Made by a program: the position numbers and the translations under genes | Source: Prostheceraeus crozeri | Lineage: Eukaryota; Platyhelminthes; Polycladida; Euryleptidae | Length of the DNA: 64,000 bases | Reading direction: 5' to 3' | Assembly (NCBI GenBank): GCA_907163375.1 | Contig: CAJQUW010012538.1 | Span: forward strand, 330,979 to 394,978 | The notes under the pieces: model-generated | Database searches by the model: none | Seen by the model: the letters and a program-made list of their open reading frames with translations, nothing else | Told to the model about the DNA's origin: nothing | Shown here: piece by piece, positions 41,513-52,813 of the stretch | Layout: every line of letters begins with the position of its first letter | Position numbering within the stretch: position 1 is the first letter of the stretch

Positions 41513-44233
41513 TCAGCCTTCTCAACGTATTGTTCAGATTCGCACACTCAAGGAAAGTTTAATTGTTTCATGGTAGTGTTTTCTCATGTTGATCGTTTCA
41601 AGGCACGAGCACAAGTTAACTTCTTCTGACCGACACTCTAACCGAAGTCGTCGCGGAGATGTCCTTAGACCTTATTGTCAGATTTTCATACTGGCAGAAA
41701 TCAATCATAATCTGATGTGCACAATGTAAATCGTAAATGTGGATTTGATTTCCTCAAATTTTGATGAAATCGTGACAATTTGAATATTCCGAACACATTC
41801 ACAAACAAGCGAAAGCGATGAAAGACAGGTTTTGCTGTTCAGCAGAGGCACTGAGATTCTTAGCCCACTCCACTGAATAGGCCAAATTATCGCTAATCGC
41901 ACCTATACTGGGATAAGGAGCTAAAAACAATCTATATCTGTGGAGTCCTGTATCAGTGAGTGGGGCTTCGTCTCTCTGAGTTCGCTGTACAGAGGTTTAC
42001 TTTGCTCGCATATCAAAATAGACTAGAAAAATATACATGGACGGTGGTGAATAGTAGATCATGGTGAAATGACTGACATAGCTCATCGATGAATAATATT
42101 CCATGATTGCGGAGCTCGCTGAAACATTTAATGAGCAGATACCCGAGCAAGTGAAATTTGTGGGCGAAATAATTGCTACTTAAGTGAAAATTATCAGAAT
42201 ACATACATGTCTGATGAACATAGGGCCATCATGCTTTGAAAATAGAATAGGCTCAAAAATCAAAATGAGTTCGGAAGTATCAAATACACATAAGATGGTG
42301 AAGTCAAACGGGTTTGCAATTTTCTGTGTTTATTTTGTTTCAGATACTGTGTCTATTTCCTGGATAATGTGTCAAATAGTTCAAAGAGGGGTCACTTGGA
42401 GTGAAATTTTTTTTGAATAATTGTATGAAGTAACATCACCCGTCAATGCTTGACACCATAGACCATCTTCCCATGAGAAATCAAGCCCAATATACGACCC
42501 TAAATTAAGCAAAAATGACTGAACGCACTCTTACACAATTCAGCTAAGGTGTAAGCCTATGGAAATAATATTTAAGTCAATTTTCGAAACAGTGTTGGTT
42601 CATGAACATTGAGGGGGTCAAAAAGTACATCAAAAAGTACCAAAAATCAACTTATAAGAATCTCAAATACAAGAAAACACGGCATAAACCAAATGGAAAA
42701 CCAACTCAACTAAACAATGAGAGCACAAAGGACTTAAGACTCGAGCAAAAACGTACGAAACAAACAAGAATTCCTCACCAAGTATCTATACCTTAGCTTT
42801 TCTATCTCCAAAAAAAGGTAACTCCAATAAATTTTGCAAGTCCAATTCCTAAACAGTATGTATATCGGTAAAATGTAACTGTTAATAGAACTGTTAGTAT
42901 TGAACACTGAATTTCAGATTCCTAGAAAATGTTGAACAATGCGCAATAAAAAATTTAAAATATTATTTTGGCGCAGTAAAACGCGTGATATTTTGTAACA
43001 AGATTTCATCTATAATTTTCATGTTGCATTCCTCGTGACCTGCCTTCAATCATGGAATTTTGAAGGTAGCCTTGAGCTAGCTACTAGTACATGTAAATTG
43101 AGCAATATTTTGCAATCTGACTTTGCAAAATGAAGCATTGAAATCTTCTTTTCTAATTTGAAGCTTTTTTTAAACACGTCTATCCTCCTAGTTACAAAAA
43201 TAAGAGAAGATGGCACAATCATGGTCGAATTCAAATCATCAAGTCTAAATTAGGTGCTCAATATTTCCGCTTGCTTATTTGCAATAGCCTGTTTGACCCA
43301 GACGTCTATTACTTGAAATATAAAAAAATTTTCAATAAGAGATAATTAAAGTACAGTTTTAGCCAAAAATTATCGTTTACGATCAATTTTCAAAATTGCT
43401 TTCTATGTCTTCACAAACGAAATATGAGATGAAAAATTATATAAGTAACATTCCTGACATGTTTTCAAACGATTGAATAATTTCTTTGAATTATCCTTTA
43501 TCCCTAAATTATAGCTATATTCTCTTTACATTGTCACTTAGCTTTTTCACCGGGTGTGATCATGCGCATGAAAGAGAAATATTTTTTGTACACAAATCAT
43601 ACCATGAACATTTCATACTGCTATTTGTCATCCGCGCAGGGGTTCGTTCCATGCCTAAATTCTACTCGAATTTTCGTCGTGCAATCATCTACATTAAATC
43701 GCATCAAATCATTCTACAGTGTATATCCTTTCTTCCTATGCTGATCATTGAAATCTTTACGCTTATGATTACGAAGAGATAGAGTTTATAATAATAAAAA
43801 TAAATTCTTTTTTTAGGAATTTTAATTTTTAAGAAATAATTTTTTAGTTTGCACGTTAAATGCATAAAATCAGACCTTCAACAGTTTGCTGCTGAATCCA
43901 AGCCTCTCAGTAATGACACTTCTCCCATTAAATAATCATCAATACTGGCTATAGCCTATAACAAATCAGTTGATCTGTTCCAACAGATCTTCTTCCAAGG
44001 ATACTATTCTGATCTTCAAATGATAATTTAATCTATTATTCCAGGAATAACATTTAAAATGCAAATACGTTTGACTTTGATAGTTCATGTTTCCCAAAAT
44101 TACATAGTATAAATCTGTGCATTCATCAAGTCCAGAGAATAATGCTAGTAATCAAAATACTGCGAAGGCTTTCTATAGCAAGAGAAATTAGAGAAAATCT
44201 TTTACAATATAAAGGTATAAACACAAAATAATA
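41513..44233. other. Stretch with no recognisable gene
   Basis: AT-rich Roco intron. No repeats, exons or element ends could be supported by eye. Confidence 0.4.
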
Positions 44234-45566
44234 TAGTACATCCTATAAGTCAACTGGGGAAGTTATCAGGCCTGAGAATGACGGCATGAGTGGAATATGA
44301 TGAATAAACAAATTAGCAAGGGCTAACCTTAGGCGAAACACAATTAATAATGAATTAAATCACAAATCGAACTATTTAGTTAGGAAAACCAATGTGAAAA
44401 ATAAGAATAAAACACAAATGTAAATGTTGAAAATATTCAAATTGTAGGTTATGAAAAAAAGTACTGTGTAAGTATAAGAAGAGTGAGAAAAAATTGATGA
44501 CTTACTCGAGAACTCCTGCCTGTCTGCCACACTGTGTGTTGGGCAGTGTAGTAATTGCGGAAATTGCTTATATGTATTGACAAAACTTAATCTGCAGGCC
44601 CTGCTATATGAAAGCAGCCTCGAAATTAATTGAATCAATGAAAGCACGCACAATTATTAAGAAGCTGCTTAGCAGAAAAATATCCGTATTTCAATAAAGT
44701 TTCACTATGCTTATGCAGCTGCTTCTCAGCACTTTGCTTGAGATCTACGCTGTTATATCCTCTCTTAATGAGAGTAGTAGCTGGACGATTGACTTTTTGG
44801 ATAAATTTTTGGAAATGTACTTTTCCAATGTACAGATGCGCCCATATCTTAAAACTTGTCCAGCAAACACTCTAGCTCCTGTCCTGTAGGGCATGTAGTT
44901 TTGCGGAAAGGTTAAAAGGGTGACAGGGAAATTAAAATGGTCGACTTTATGAAAAACAGATGTAATTGTGCCGCTGTCAGTGATATTTATATTGATATCA
45001 AGATATTCAACTTGTTTGTTATTACTCCCACTTCTGCTGGCTTCTAGACTAGGTGGGTAAATCTGTGTTGTCAAGGAATCAAACTTTTTATAATTAATAA
45101 TGCATAAATCGTCGATGTATCTAGAAGTATTAGATAATGATCTAGCTAGACTGTACTTCTGATTCTTCATTAAATTAGTCATAAAAATAAATTCACAATG
45201 TAAAAGAAACTGAATATTTCAAGTTTAGGACCTACTGATGATATCCCGGAAAGGCATCAGTTGCATGTCTTCCCAAAATAGGCATAGAAATCAGAATTCA
45301 GTGTTTGCAAAATACAATCCATTCTATAGTGCAAATAAGTAGCACAGGTCTTTTTGTGGGCAGACATAAAAAGGCAGACAATGCACCTGCGCACTCTTCA
45401 GTGAAGACCAGTCAAACTCTGACGATGGACTAAAAGATATCGTTGTTAACTCGTCAACGTTAATCCATCATTCGTCATGGAGGGTTAGTAACTGGTTAGT
45501 AAATACAGTACCGACTTCTGTGATAGAAACTTGATAACTTCCCCGGTTGACTTAAGGGATATACTT
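44234..45566. mobile_element. Inverted-repeat-bounded unit containing an RT fragment
   Basis: ATAAGTCAACTGGGGAAGTT near 44245-44264 recurs inverted near 45535-45554 (AACTTCCCCGGTTGACTTAA), and similarity extends over about 33 bp on each side. The unit is about 1.3 kb and includes the inverted RT fragment at 44745-45182. It may be the two arms of a Penelope-type insertion or a transposon that captured an RT piece. Confidence 0.5.
44745..45182 (-). pseudogene. Reverse transcriptase remnant, same family as 12900-13640
   Basis: The - strand frame reads LSNTSRYIDDLCIINYKKF with the catalytic DD, then SLEASRSGSNNKQVEYLDI and FHKVDHFNFPVTLLTFPQN, then RVFAGQVLRYGRICTLEKYI. Alignment by eye with the + strand copy at 12990 is close throughout. 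The N-terminal RT motifs and any endonuclease are missing, and the frame ends soon after the thumb region. Confidence 0.7.
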
Positions 45567-46674
45567 AATGCTGGCATGGTGATCAACTTCATTTCACGTT
45601 ATTCTTCGATTGAGTGACAGCAGAGTGCCACTTTGCCTGGTCATGTAGAATAGAAGAATAACCACATCCTCAAACAGCTGAAATACCTGTTTCCTTAGCA
45701 GGCGTAGACACCGTTTTTCGCACAACAAGAGCTCATCAGTATAGATTGGATGGCCCAAAATAGCGTGTGATAGCCAAGTGGTTGAACAAGTTGATCTGCG
45801 TTTATTTATCCTGTCCTTGACGTGCAGCTGATAACTGAAAGATCACAGTGTCAATGATCCTGACTGGGCATATAGATAGGCGAGACTGTGCATATACTTG
45901 ATGAAAATCAAGATCTGGAATACTTTGGGAGAAAGCAGTGCCAGTGACTTAAGTTATTCAGAGCTTAATTTTTTAAATCCGGACATATCCCCTATTATGC
46001 CCAGCCTTCAGCATTGACACTGATATCTCATTTATCGGCCGCACGGCAAATAATGAAATAGTTTCTTTAGCTGATGAATCAACATGCTCATTCACAATAG
46101 TCTCTTCTTCGTCTTCATCGTTTATCTGTTCATCGATATCATCTGCCTGTTCTTTGCGGTTCCGCCACTGATTTTAAGTTTCTTGATTCACCTGTCTTGC
46201 GACGCGGTTCACGGCAGCGATTGTAGAATTGTTCTTTAGCAAATAAACAGCTAACTCTATAAGCAAAAAAGTGTAAAACCTAAATTTTTAGCAATAGCAT
46301 GAAATTTTCATACTATGATTTGAGTATGAAAAATTCATACCCACTTATTTCCTCGCCGGTGATGTGCATGTTTAACATTGTCTTTTCTTACCTCCTTCAG
46401 TTTCTCTTCCTTGCCTTGTTTTCGTTGTCTGAGTGTAGCTTGGTATGACGTAATGTCTGGCTGTTCGACCTCCCTTGTTGCGAGTGTAGTCTGCGTGTTG
46501 TGTGTGTTTGTCACATTGATATGAAGATAATGGGAGAAAATTGCTTTTTTACAGAATTTTCACCCCTAGCACAGCTACGAGACACGAATGTAGCTAGGGA
46601 TTACTCAATGAAAATCTGATTAATTGTATTAATTAAATAAAAGTAAAAAACAGATCTTCTAATCTGATTAAACT
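45567..46674. other. Stretch without recognised gene
   Basis: A weak tRNA-A-box-like GATAGCCAAGTGGTTGAACA occurs near 45770 without a matching B-box. A 31-bp segment at 46417-46447 is identical to 29281-29311. Confidence 0.4.
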
Positions 46675-46830
46675 ATCCCCATCAGAAACCTGTTCGCACG
46701 CCTTTTGAAAGCATCAAGATTGTATTGGTTATGGAAAGTGGTGTGGGGAAGCTGATTCCAAAGCTGTGCCGTGCGAACAAAAAAGCTTTTCGAAAAGCCA
46801 CTTTCTCTGGTCACTGATGAGAACTATTGG
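46675..46830 (-). pseudogene. LINE 3' end (CR1/Jockey/RTE-type RT C-terminus)
   Basis: The - strand encodes SFFVRTAQLWNQLPHTTFHN followed by NLDAFKRRANRFLMGIV and a stop near 46673. The pattern F-VR-A-LWN-LP...-L--FK is the classic C-terminus of CR1/Jockey-type LINE proteins. Sequence beyond the stop is AT-rich 3' untranslated DNA. The copy is heavily 5'-truncated. Confidence 0.7.
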
Positions 46831-47492
46831 GGAATGCATTGAACATTTGTTGTGTTGCAATGCTTGTTGACTTCTGATTTAAGCCTGCAGTTGACAAAAC
46901 AGCATTCAAAAAGTTTGGAGAAATCCTGAACAGTTAGATTTTAGCTAGCTTGCTATCACAAAATATTTCATATTACAAATAGTGACTTACTGCGTAATAT
47001 ATTTGATCACATGACTATGATGTTAATGTTAGTTACTCTATTTTATTTCGAAGTTACTCCTCGTCAAAGACATTCACAATATTGTAATAAATTACATATT
47101 TAATGATAGACACATCCATAGGCGTCGATTTAGTCTGAACTCAGGGGGTGAAATTTCTTGATTAAGTATGGCTCACTTCTTCAAATGGGCGCATTACTCA
47201 TGCTCGCACATTTGTAAAACCATGTCCGCCAGAATCAATCACACTTTTTTACCAGATATTGCATGTTGAAATTTTATATACCGCTATCATATTATATGCA
47301 GTACATTCGAACTTTTGAGTGAGTGAATGAGCGAACGCGGTTTTCAACCCTGAATTGAGCGAACGGGATATTCCGGCTTCTATCACCGAACTGAGAACTA
47401 GGAATTTACTGTTCATGAATTGAAGAATGAAGTGAACTGATGCTTTATAAGAAATAGAGAACGTCTTTTCAAATCAATAATAATCTAATTAC
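46831..47492. other. Stretch with one transposon-end-like motif
   Basis: CATAGGCGTCGATTTAG at 47117 resembles the inverted end at 52581-52595 (ATCGACGCCTATG). No matching target duplication, so they are probably ends of separate copies. Confidence 0.4.
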
Positions 47493-47560
47493 TTCAACCG
47501 GTTTCGATTGGAGGACAGTGAGATGGGCTACTGGCCACAATCTTCGTCAGGAAGTTGAAA
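47493..47560 (-). ncRNA. Hammerhead-ribozyme-like motif
   Basis: On the - strand CTGACGA (47544-47550) is followed by a stem-loop whose base is GATTG/CAATC (47538-47542 with 47506-47510), then GAAA (47502-47505), CCGG and TT. Outer bases TTCAAC and GTTGAA can form stem I. The core matches CUGANGA...GAAA with a minimal palindromic stem III (ACCGGT), as in short hammerheads of Penelope-like elements and retrozymes. No coding part of a host element is attached. Confidence 0.45.
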
Positions 47561-47871
47561 TTGTGTTGTGTACATGCATCTCCGATTTACTATATTACTG
47601 CATGTTGACCGAGTGATGATGTTGATGGATATGAACTAGGCCTGCTGATGATGATTTCTGATATTGAATGAAATGGAGGCCATTCAGGTCTGGCTCCATT
47701 TTTCAACTTAGAATGCTACTATTAACAAGTTATTTAGAAACGTTGAACAAGTTGAACCCTTGCAGGGCGAAACGCAGCGTAGTCGGATGATAAAGAGGAT
47801 TTTTTTGCATAAATGACTCAAGTCTAACGACATCTTTCTATGCCGGCACTCTGCAATCTTCATCAATCTTC

Positions 47872-48115
47872 ATGTCGGCGGTCACAATTGTGACGTGTTA
47901 TTTATTCATTGATTATTATTGCCTTGACAACTGATGTGTGGTGGTGAGGGTTTGATCCTGCCAATTGACAGAGTCGCGTAAGTGGCTCGTAGCTCAGTTG
48001 GTTAGAGCGCAGGTCTAGTTAACCTTGGTCGTAGGTTCGAATCCTACCAGCTGCACATCTTTTGCATGGCAATTTGATCTATCGTTTATTTAATTTCATT
48101 GTTGTTAATTGCATT
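47872..48115 (+). repeat. 244-bp repeat with tRNA-like core, copy 1
   Basis: Identical by eye to 48170-48413 and separated from it by 54 bp of unrelated sequence. The unit starts ATGTCGGCGGTCACAATTGT and ends TTGTTGTTAATTGCATT. Confidence 0.9.
47983..48056 (+). tRNA. tRNA-Thr(AGT)-like sequence, probably pseudo or SINE head
   Basis: A perfect A-box (TAGCTCAGTTGG) and B-box (GGTTCGAATCC) are present. The D arm GCTC/GAGC and T arm GTAGG/CCTAC pair, and the anticodon arm CAGGT-CTAGTTA-ACCTT pairs in four of five positions with anticodon AGT. The acceptor ends TGGCTCG and CAGCTGC do not pair, so a functional tRNA is doubtful. RNA polymerase III could still use the boxes. Confidence 0.4.
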
Positions 48116-48169
48116 CACGACATGGTTTAAAATGCTTTGGTGGACAATCGATCCCCGCTACTTGCCTTA

Positions 48170-48413
48170 ATGTCGGCGGTCACAATTGTGACGTGTTATT
48201 TATTCATTGATTATTATTGCCTTGACAACTGATGTGTGGTGGTGAGGGTTTGATCCTGCCAATTGACAGAGTCGCGTAAGTGGCTCGTAGCTCAGTTGGT
48301 TAGAGCGCAGGTCTAGTTAACCTTGGTCGTAGGTTCGAATCCTACCAGCTGCACATCTTTTGCATGGCAATTTGATCTATCGTTTATTTAATTTCATTGT
48401 TGTTAATTGCATT
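48170..48413 (+). repeat. 244-bp repeat with tRNA-like core, copy 2
   Basis: Second copy of the unit at 47872-48115, offset 298 bp, same orientation. Identity over the whole unit implies recent duplication or conversion. Confidence 0.9.
48281..48354 (+). tRNA. tRNA-Thr(AGT)-like sequence, second copy
   Basis: Identical to 47983-48056, with the same good internal promoter boxes and unpaired acceptor ends. Confidence 0.4.
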
Positions 48414-49022
48414 ATTATTGTGGAGAATTTAATACCAAGTTGCGTGAACTGCTTGCGAATCATTGCTAATGCCATGGACTGTTTTACATGGCTTCTTTAA
48501 CTCTGCATATTTAAGTAACTCAAGGAATTAGAAATATAATGTATCTCATTGACAAACTGTGTTACAAAGGTTAGATAATTACGCGCATGAATGACGTGCA
48601 AATTTAAGTAGGAGATCATAAACTTAGATGTCATTGATCATATAACGGGAGAGAAAAATGCTCTTAAATACAGAAATTGCTACCTTCAACGAAAGATTAA
48701 ATATGAAACTTGTCCACTTGGGCATTTTATCCGAGTACGTAGGCATTCGACATTATTGTCTACTTTACCAGTAAAACAATGCCTGCCTAATTCCTCTGCC
48801 AATTTTAAATTGATCGATTTGACGAAATAGCATAAAAGCACTCACATGAGAGGGTCGAAGGTACGGAATCGAAGACGTAGAAGTGAATGAGCTGATTCGG
48901 TAGTTAAGCTATAAATCAAGTGATGACTAAGGCACCTGCAGGTGATGCGATGACTATGATCCACTTTTAGTCAAAAGTCAAGGAAATTAGCCAAATTTTC
49001 TACATTTCGCTTCCCACGCAGA
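48414..49022. other. Stretch with no recognisable gene
   Basis: AT-rich intron sequence without supported features. Confidence 0.4.
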
Positions 49023-49150
49023 GTTAGAAGTGGGTCAACAAAACTTGACCCACCTGACCCACGGCATATATGACCCACGACCCACGTGACCCAAAGGGTG
49101 CCCTGACCCACCACATCTTTGACCCACTTGACCCACCTGACCCACCTGCT
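49023..49150 (+). repeat. GACCCAC heptamer repeat, copy 1
   Basis: Begins AGTTAGAAGTGGGTCAACAA and then repeats (T)GACCCAC about a dozen times with short interruptions. A related unit lies at 52006-52113. Confidence 0.85.
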
Positions 49151-49618
49151 GCAAGGGTGACTGATGTGAGTGCAATTTCCTTTTCAAGTATCATCTTTAG
49201 TTTCATTTTCATTCAAGGTTCTTGGTGTAAGTATCAAAATTGTTATGAAGATTCAAGTGTTGCAGATCACTTGTTACATGATGAATAGACACAATTATCA
49301 CAATATCGCAATTATCTTATAATCAAAGTTTATGTACCACAAATACCTAAGGTTCTAAAAAAATTTAAGCGATTCTGTTTCTTGTTATAATTCTGGACCA
49401 TCCTTTTTAATGCTACCTATATAACTCGTAGAGAGATGATTTAGGGCCCTACTGACTAAATTTCAAATTTTGCATTTCTTAATCAAACGAAGTTAAAAAG
49501 AAGATTGCAGAAGGCTTAAATAATCTATTCATGCATTTATTATGTTGGATACTACATGTGTGAAAGCTATTACAGAAAAATCGTCAAACTAATATTTTGT
49601 TGCTTCTGATGGCAATAG

Positions 49619-49700
49619 ATGCCGACTCCAAGAGTCATTCACCGACTCCGAGAGTATCTATCTAAGGAACAGCTGATTTTGGTATACAACGCATTTTATA
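49619..49700 (+). pseudogene. Possible LINE RT shard
   Basis: HRLREYLSKEQLILVYNAFY resembles the thumb region of CR1/Jockey RTs (pattern RL...L-K--L--LY-AF). Only about 25 residues; low certainty. Confidence 0.3.
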
Positions 49701-49774
49701 TAGAAAAAGCAACGCCAAAGTTTTCATTAAGTGGCACGATATATTTCGTCGGCTCTTCTCAAGGTGAACACCGG

Positions 49775-50383
49775 AGTAAAAGTAAGTTCACAACTGTCTC
49801 TTTCTGCACACAGAGATCTGGTTGCACTTTATGAATGAACAGAGCTTCAGTGACTGCAAGGTGTCTACTTCCTCGACATCTTCTTAAAATCCTGAAGCAC
49901 GATCTTGGCGGTCGACTGGGTACACAACTCAACGGGTGATGTTGCTTGATGCTCTCCTCCTTCGTCCCTTCTCGAGCCAGCGCGGAATGTGCTCAGCGAT
50001 CCGTTGGGACAATCGACGCTCCGTCCGACCGATGTATTTGCTACCGCAAGTACAGTTGAATTCATAGATGGATTCACATTGGAAATGGAAGCGAACAACT
50101 GTCTCGCGTTTTTGGATGTTATTGTTACGCGGGAGAGCTGTGGATCTGTGGTGACGTCTGTTTTTCGCAAGAGTACATGGTCTGAACTTTATACTCATTT
50201 TAAGAGCTTCGTCCCGATGGCCTACAAAGTCGGCTTGATAAAGACTCTGTTTCATCGTGCACGTCGAATTTGTTCTCCACAAGTGCTGTCACAAGAGTCT
50301 CTGAAGCTCTGCTCATTCATAAAGTGCAACCAGATCTGTGTGTGCAGAAAGAGACAGTTGTGAACTTACTTTTACCTTGGTAA
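49775..50383. mobile_element. Rearranged Penelope-like remnant with inverted ends
   Basis: The ends are inverse copies of about 75 bp (AAAAGTAAGTTCACAACTGT and AACAGAGCTTCAG on the left, mirrored on the right). Between them, the - strand from about 50062 to 49865 encodes a GIY-YIG segment (IYEFNCTCGSKYIGRTERRL, EHIPRWL). The + strand from about 50059 encodes the end of an RT (CLAFLDVIVTRESCG, SVFRKSTWSELYTHF). The two parts face away from one head-to-head junction, as in inverted Penelope insertions. Confidence 0.65.
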
Positions 50384-52005
50384 CTTTTTCCTTTGTTTCC
50401 TTCTTTTTTGGTTATCTTTATTTGTTTTTGCATATATATATATATTTTTTCTTCTTTATTCATATACACTTCTTTATTTGTTATTTTCTTTATTAATTTA
50501 TTTGCCTTTATTAATTTTTCTTATTGTAAATACTCCCTACCTTTCAGTAGAAGACGTTTTATTAACCACGTGATTGTGTCAGCTATCTATGTCACGAGAT
50601 ACTGTCCATGATAATCTGTGGTTCATCATGTGAATGCGGTGAATTCACTCCTTTACATATTCGACGGAACCATCGAGCCATGAAGGTTTTCATGGATCTA
50701 AGTAACAGTGATAATATACTACACGATATGTTTCCGAACTTTCATCGTTTCTCGCGTCATGTCATCATGCCACCGTCTAGCACACAACGACGAAGTATTT
50801 CGTTTATCCCCTTTTGTAGCTCTATGTACAATCGAATGTATGCTAAGTGACACCTGAGTCTTGATTTCGTATTCATTCATGTTTAACTAAAAAATACCCT
50901 TTACATGGGCACCACTTAAACTTTTCCTCTTCAAACTGATGTATCTCACAATGTATTTACTTGATTTGTATTACTTCAATAAACGCATATCATCATCATG
51001 CAAATTTTATCAACTTCCGCTAATGTTAGATTTAAGTAGAAAGCTGTATATTTGATGTAAGAATGACATTCATTGAAAAGCAAATGGAGTAACGCGTGAA
51101 TAGAAAATTGCACGAAGACAAGATTATAATTCATGAATTAGCTTGCAATGTATAGATGAACTGATATATTTGAGTGGCGCTACATGTACGAGTACGTTAT
51201 GGTGGCAATCAGTAGCGACATCATGTAAATATTCCTATTTTTATTGATGCCAAATCAAATATCAAAACGAAACTTTTCATTGATACTAAGTGTCAAAAAA
51301 TATCTCACGGAGCTCTGCCGTAATAAGTCTGTGTGAAAGGGATAAGTCTATCAATGACCGTCGTATGAATCATCGTATTTCAGATTATCATTATCGAATG
51401 AGCAATGAGATGCATGGAACATGTATGATGCGAAAGTAGGTTGAACGGATAAATACTTTATATATGAAGCATGTACATTATCAAGATATTTTTATCAATT
51501 ACATATTTCGAAAATATTTGGGATCTGATTAATCTTTACCAGAGATTTACCATACTAATCTCTACCAGATGATATTTTCTACGAAAGACCAACAAAATCA
51601 AGCAAAACGAAGGTCAGCTGGCATGGCAAGAAAATTTTCAAGATGAATAAAACCTCTGAATACCTGACTTCTTCAGTGGCTGTATCTCTGAAATCAAGGT
51701 CACACATCATTGGGTATCGTGACATAGCGACAGAGAATCGAGCAGACACAATTGTACTCAAACAACTTCTCTCCACCGACCAGCATCTCTCAGTAGACAG
51801 CAGCAATTGTCTTCGACCCTTTAATTTGTGTGAATTCCACCCCCTTTCGAAACTGTATGAGGCTTGTGAAAGTCAATGGTATTGCATATTTTGACTGTGT
51901 GCATCCATCACCCCTTTCAGTGACACTGACTCAATCATTTTTCATAAATGACAAGAATACGAATAAATGAAGTTTACTGTATTTGAGATTGTCAAATCTA
52001 TCATG
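50384..52005. other. Stretch with no recognisable gene
   Basis: Starts with a T-rich, low-complexity tract (50384-50530) including a TATATATATATA run. No coding character after that. Confidence 0.4.
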
Positions 52006-52113
52006 GGTCAAACTGGTTGGAAGTGGGTCAACGAAGTCTGACCCACGACCCACGTGACCCACGCGATTTTGTGACCCATTTGACCCACGAACCACGACCC
52101 ACTTCCAACTCTG
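52006..52113. repeat. GACCCAC repeat, copy 2, with inverted ends
   Basis: TTGGAAGTGGGTCA at the left is mirrored by TGACCCACTTCCAA (with an inserted CACGAACCACG block) at the right, and the centre repeats GACCCAC. Compared with 49023-49150, the left 20 bp and the GACCCACGTGACCCA block are shared, so both belong to one family of short repeat, here with foldback ends. Confidence 0.75.
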
Positions 52114-52499
52114 ATACAACCACACTGTGAATCTCTCGATACCAATCACATACGAAAGATGCATATATTTTGCATCTACTTGTATGCTTTTCGTATGATT
52201 TAAGTCCTCTTTTTCAATAGAGATCGCTTTAAGGTTGCATGGCACTTACTAGTTACTACTGTTTTGTAAGTAGTAAGATAATGACATTTAAGAGTCAAAC
52301 TACAATATTGAATTCGATTTTAATGCACGTAAGTCTAAGGCATTTCATAGCTAATCAATTAGTATACAACCATCAACGTTGATGCATTATGCAATTTTGA
52401 AATTAGGCATACTAGCAATCAGAAATAAAAAAATATTATAATTCATGAAAGCAAATATAGTTATGCTTAAGATTAAGATGCATGATAAGCAAAAAAATC

Positions 52500-52596
52500 C
52501 AGGGGGGCTAAGCGAAAACATAGTCTCGCCCCGGACAATTTTTTCAGTGGGAGGGGGAGACTGCCCCTCCTGCCCCCCTGGGATCGACGCCTATGA
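52500..52596. mobile_element. End of a transposon with GC-rich subterminal region
   Basis: The motif CCCCCCTGGGATCGACGCCT followed by ATG ends a GC-rich segment (52500-52596) in AT-rich surroundings. A similar inverted end is at 47117. GC-rich ends of this kind are common on invertebrate DNA transposons; the family is not identified. Confidence 0.4.
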
Positions 52597-52813
52597 CTTT
52601 CACTCTTTATTGACAGCTTAACACCTCTTTGGTATATGTACATAAAAGTTTCTTCATAATCAATTCGAAGTCACATTTTGACTGATGAATGATGTCATAA
52701 TTTGTGAGATGATGGTGACGTCATACATAGGAGACTGATGTAATGTAACAATGTAGAGAACCCTACACACACAGACAAGACAACGGCGGCAAAGCTCAAA
52801 GCACCTACACGCC

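Noticed and set aside
42602-42796. Lysine-rich 64-residue frame
   Set aside because: Composition reflects A-rich DNA; no domain or context.
45765-45800. tRNA A-box-like motif
   Set aside because: No B-box at the expected distance.
49024-49288. Frames across the GACCCAC array on both strands
   Set aside because: Products of the heptamer repeat, not genes.
47118-52596. A single 5.5-kb transposon between CATAGGCGTCGAT and its inverse
   Set aside because: Flanking bases show no target duplication and the interior holds unrelated repeats, so the ends probably belong to separate copies.
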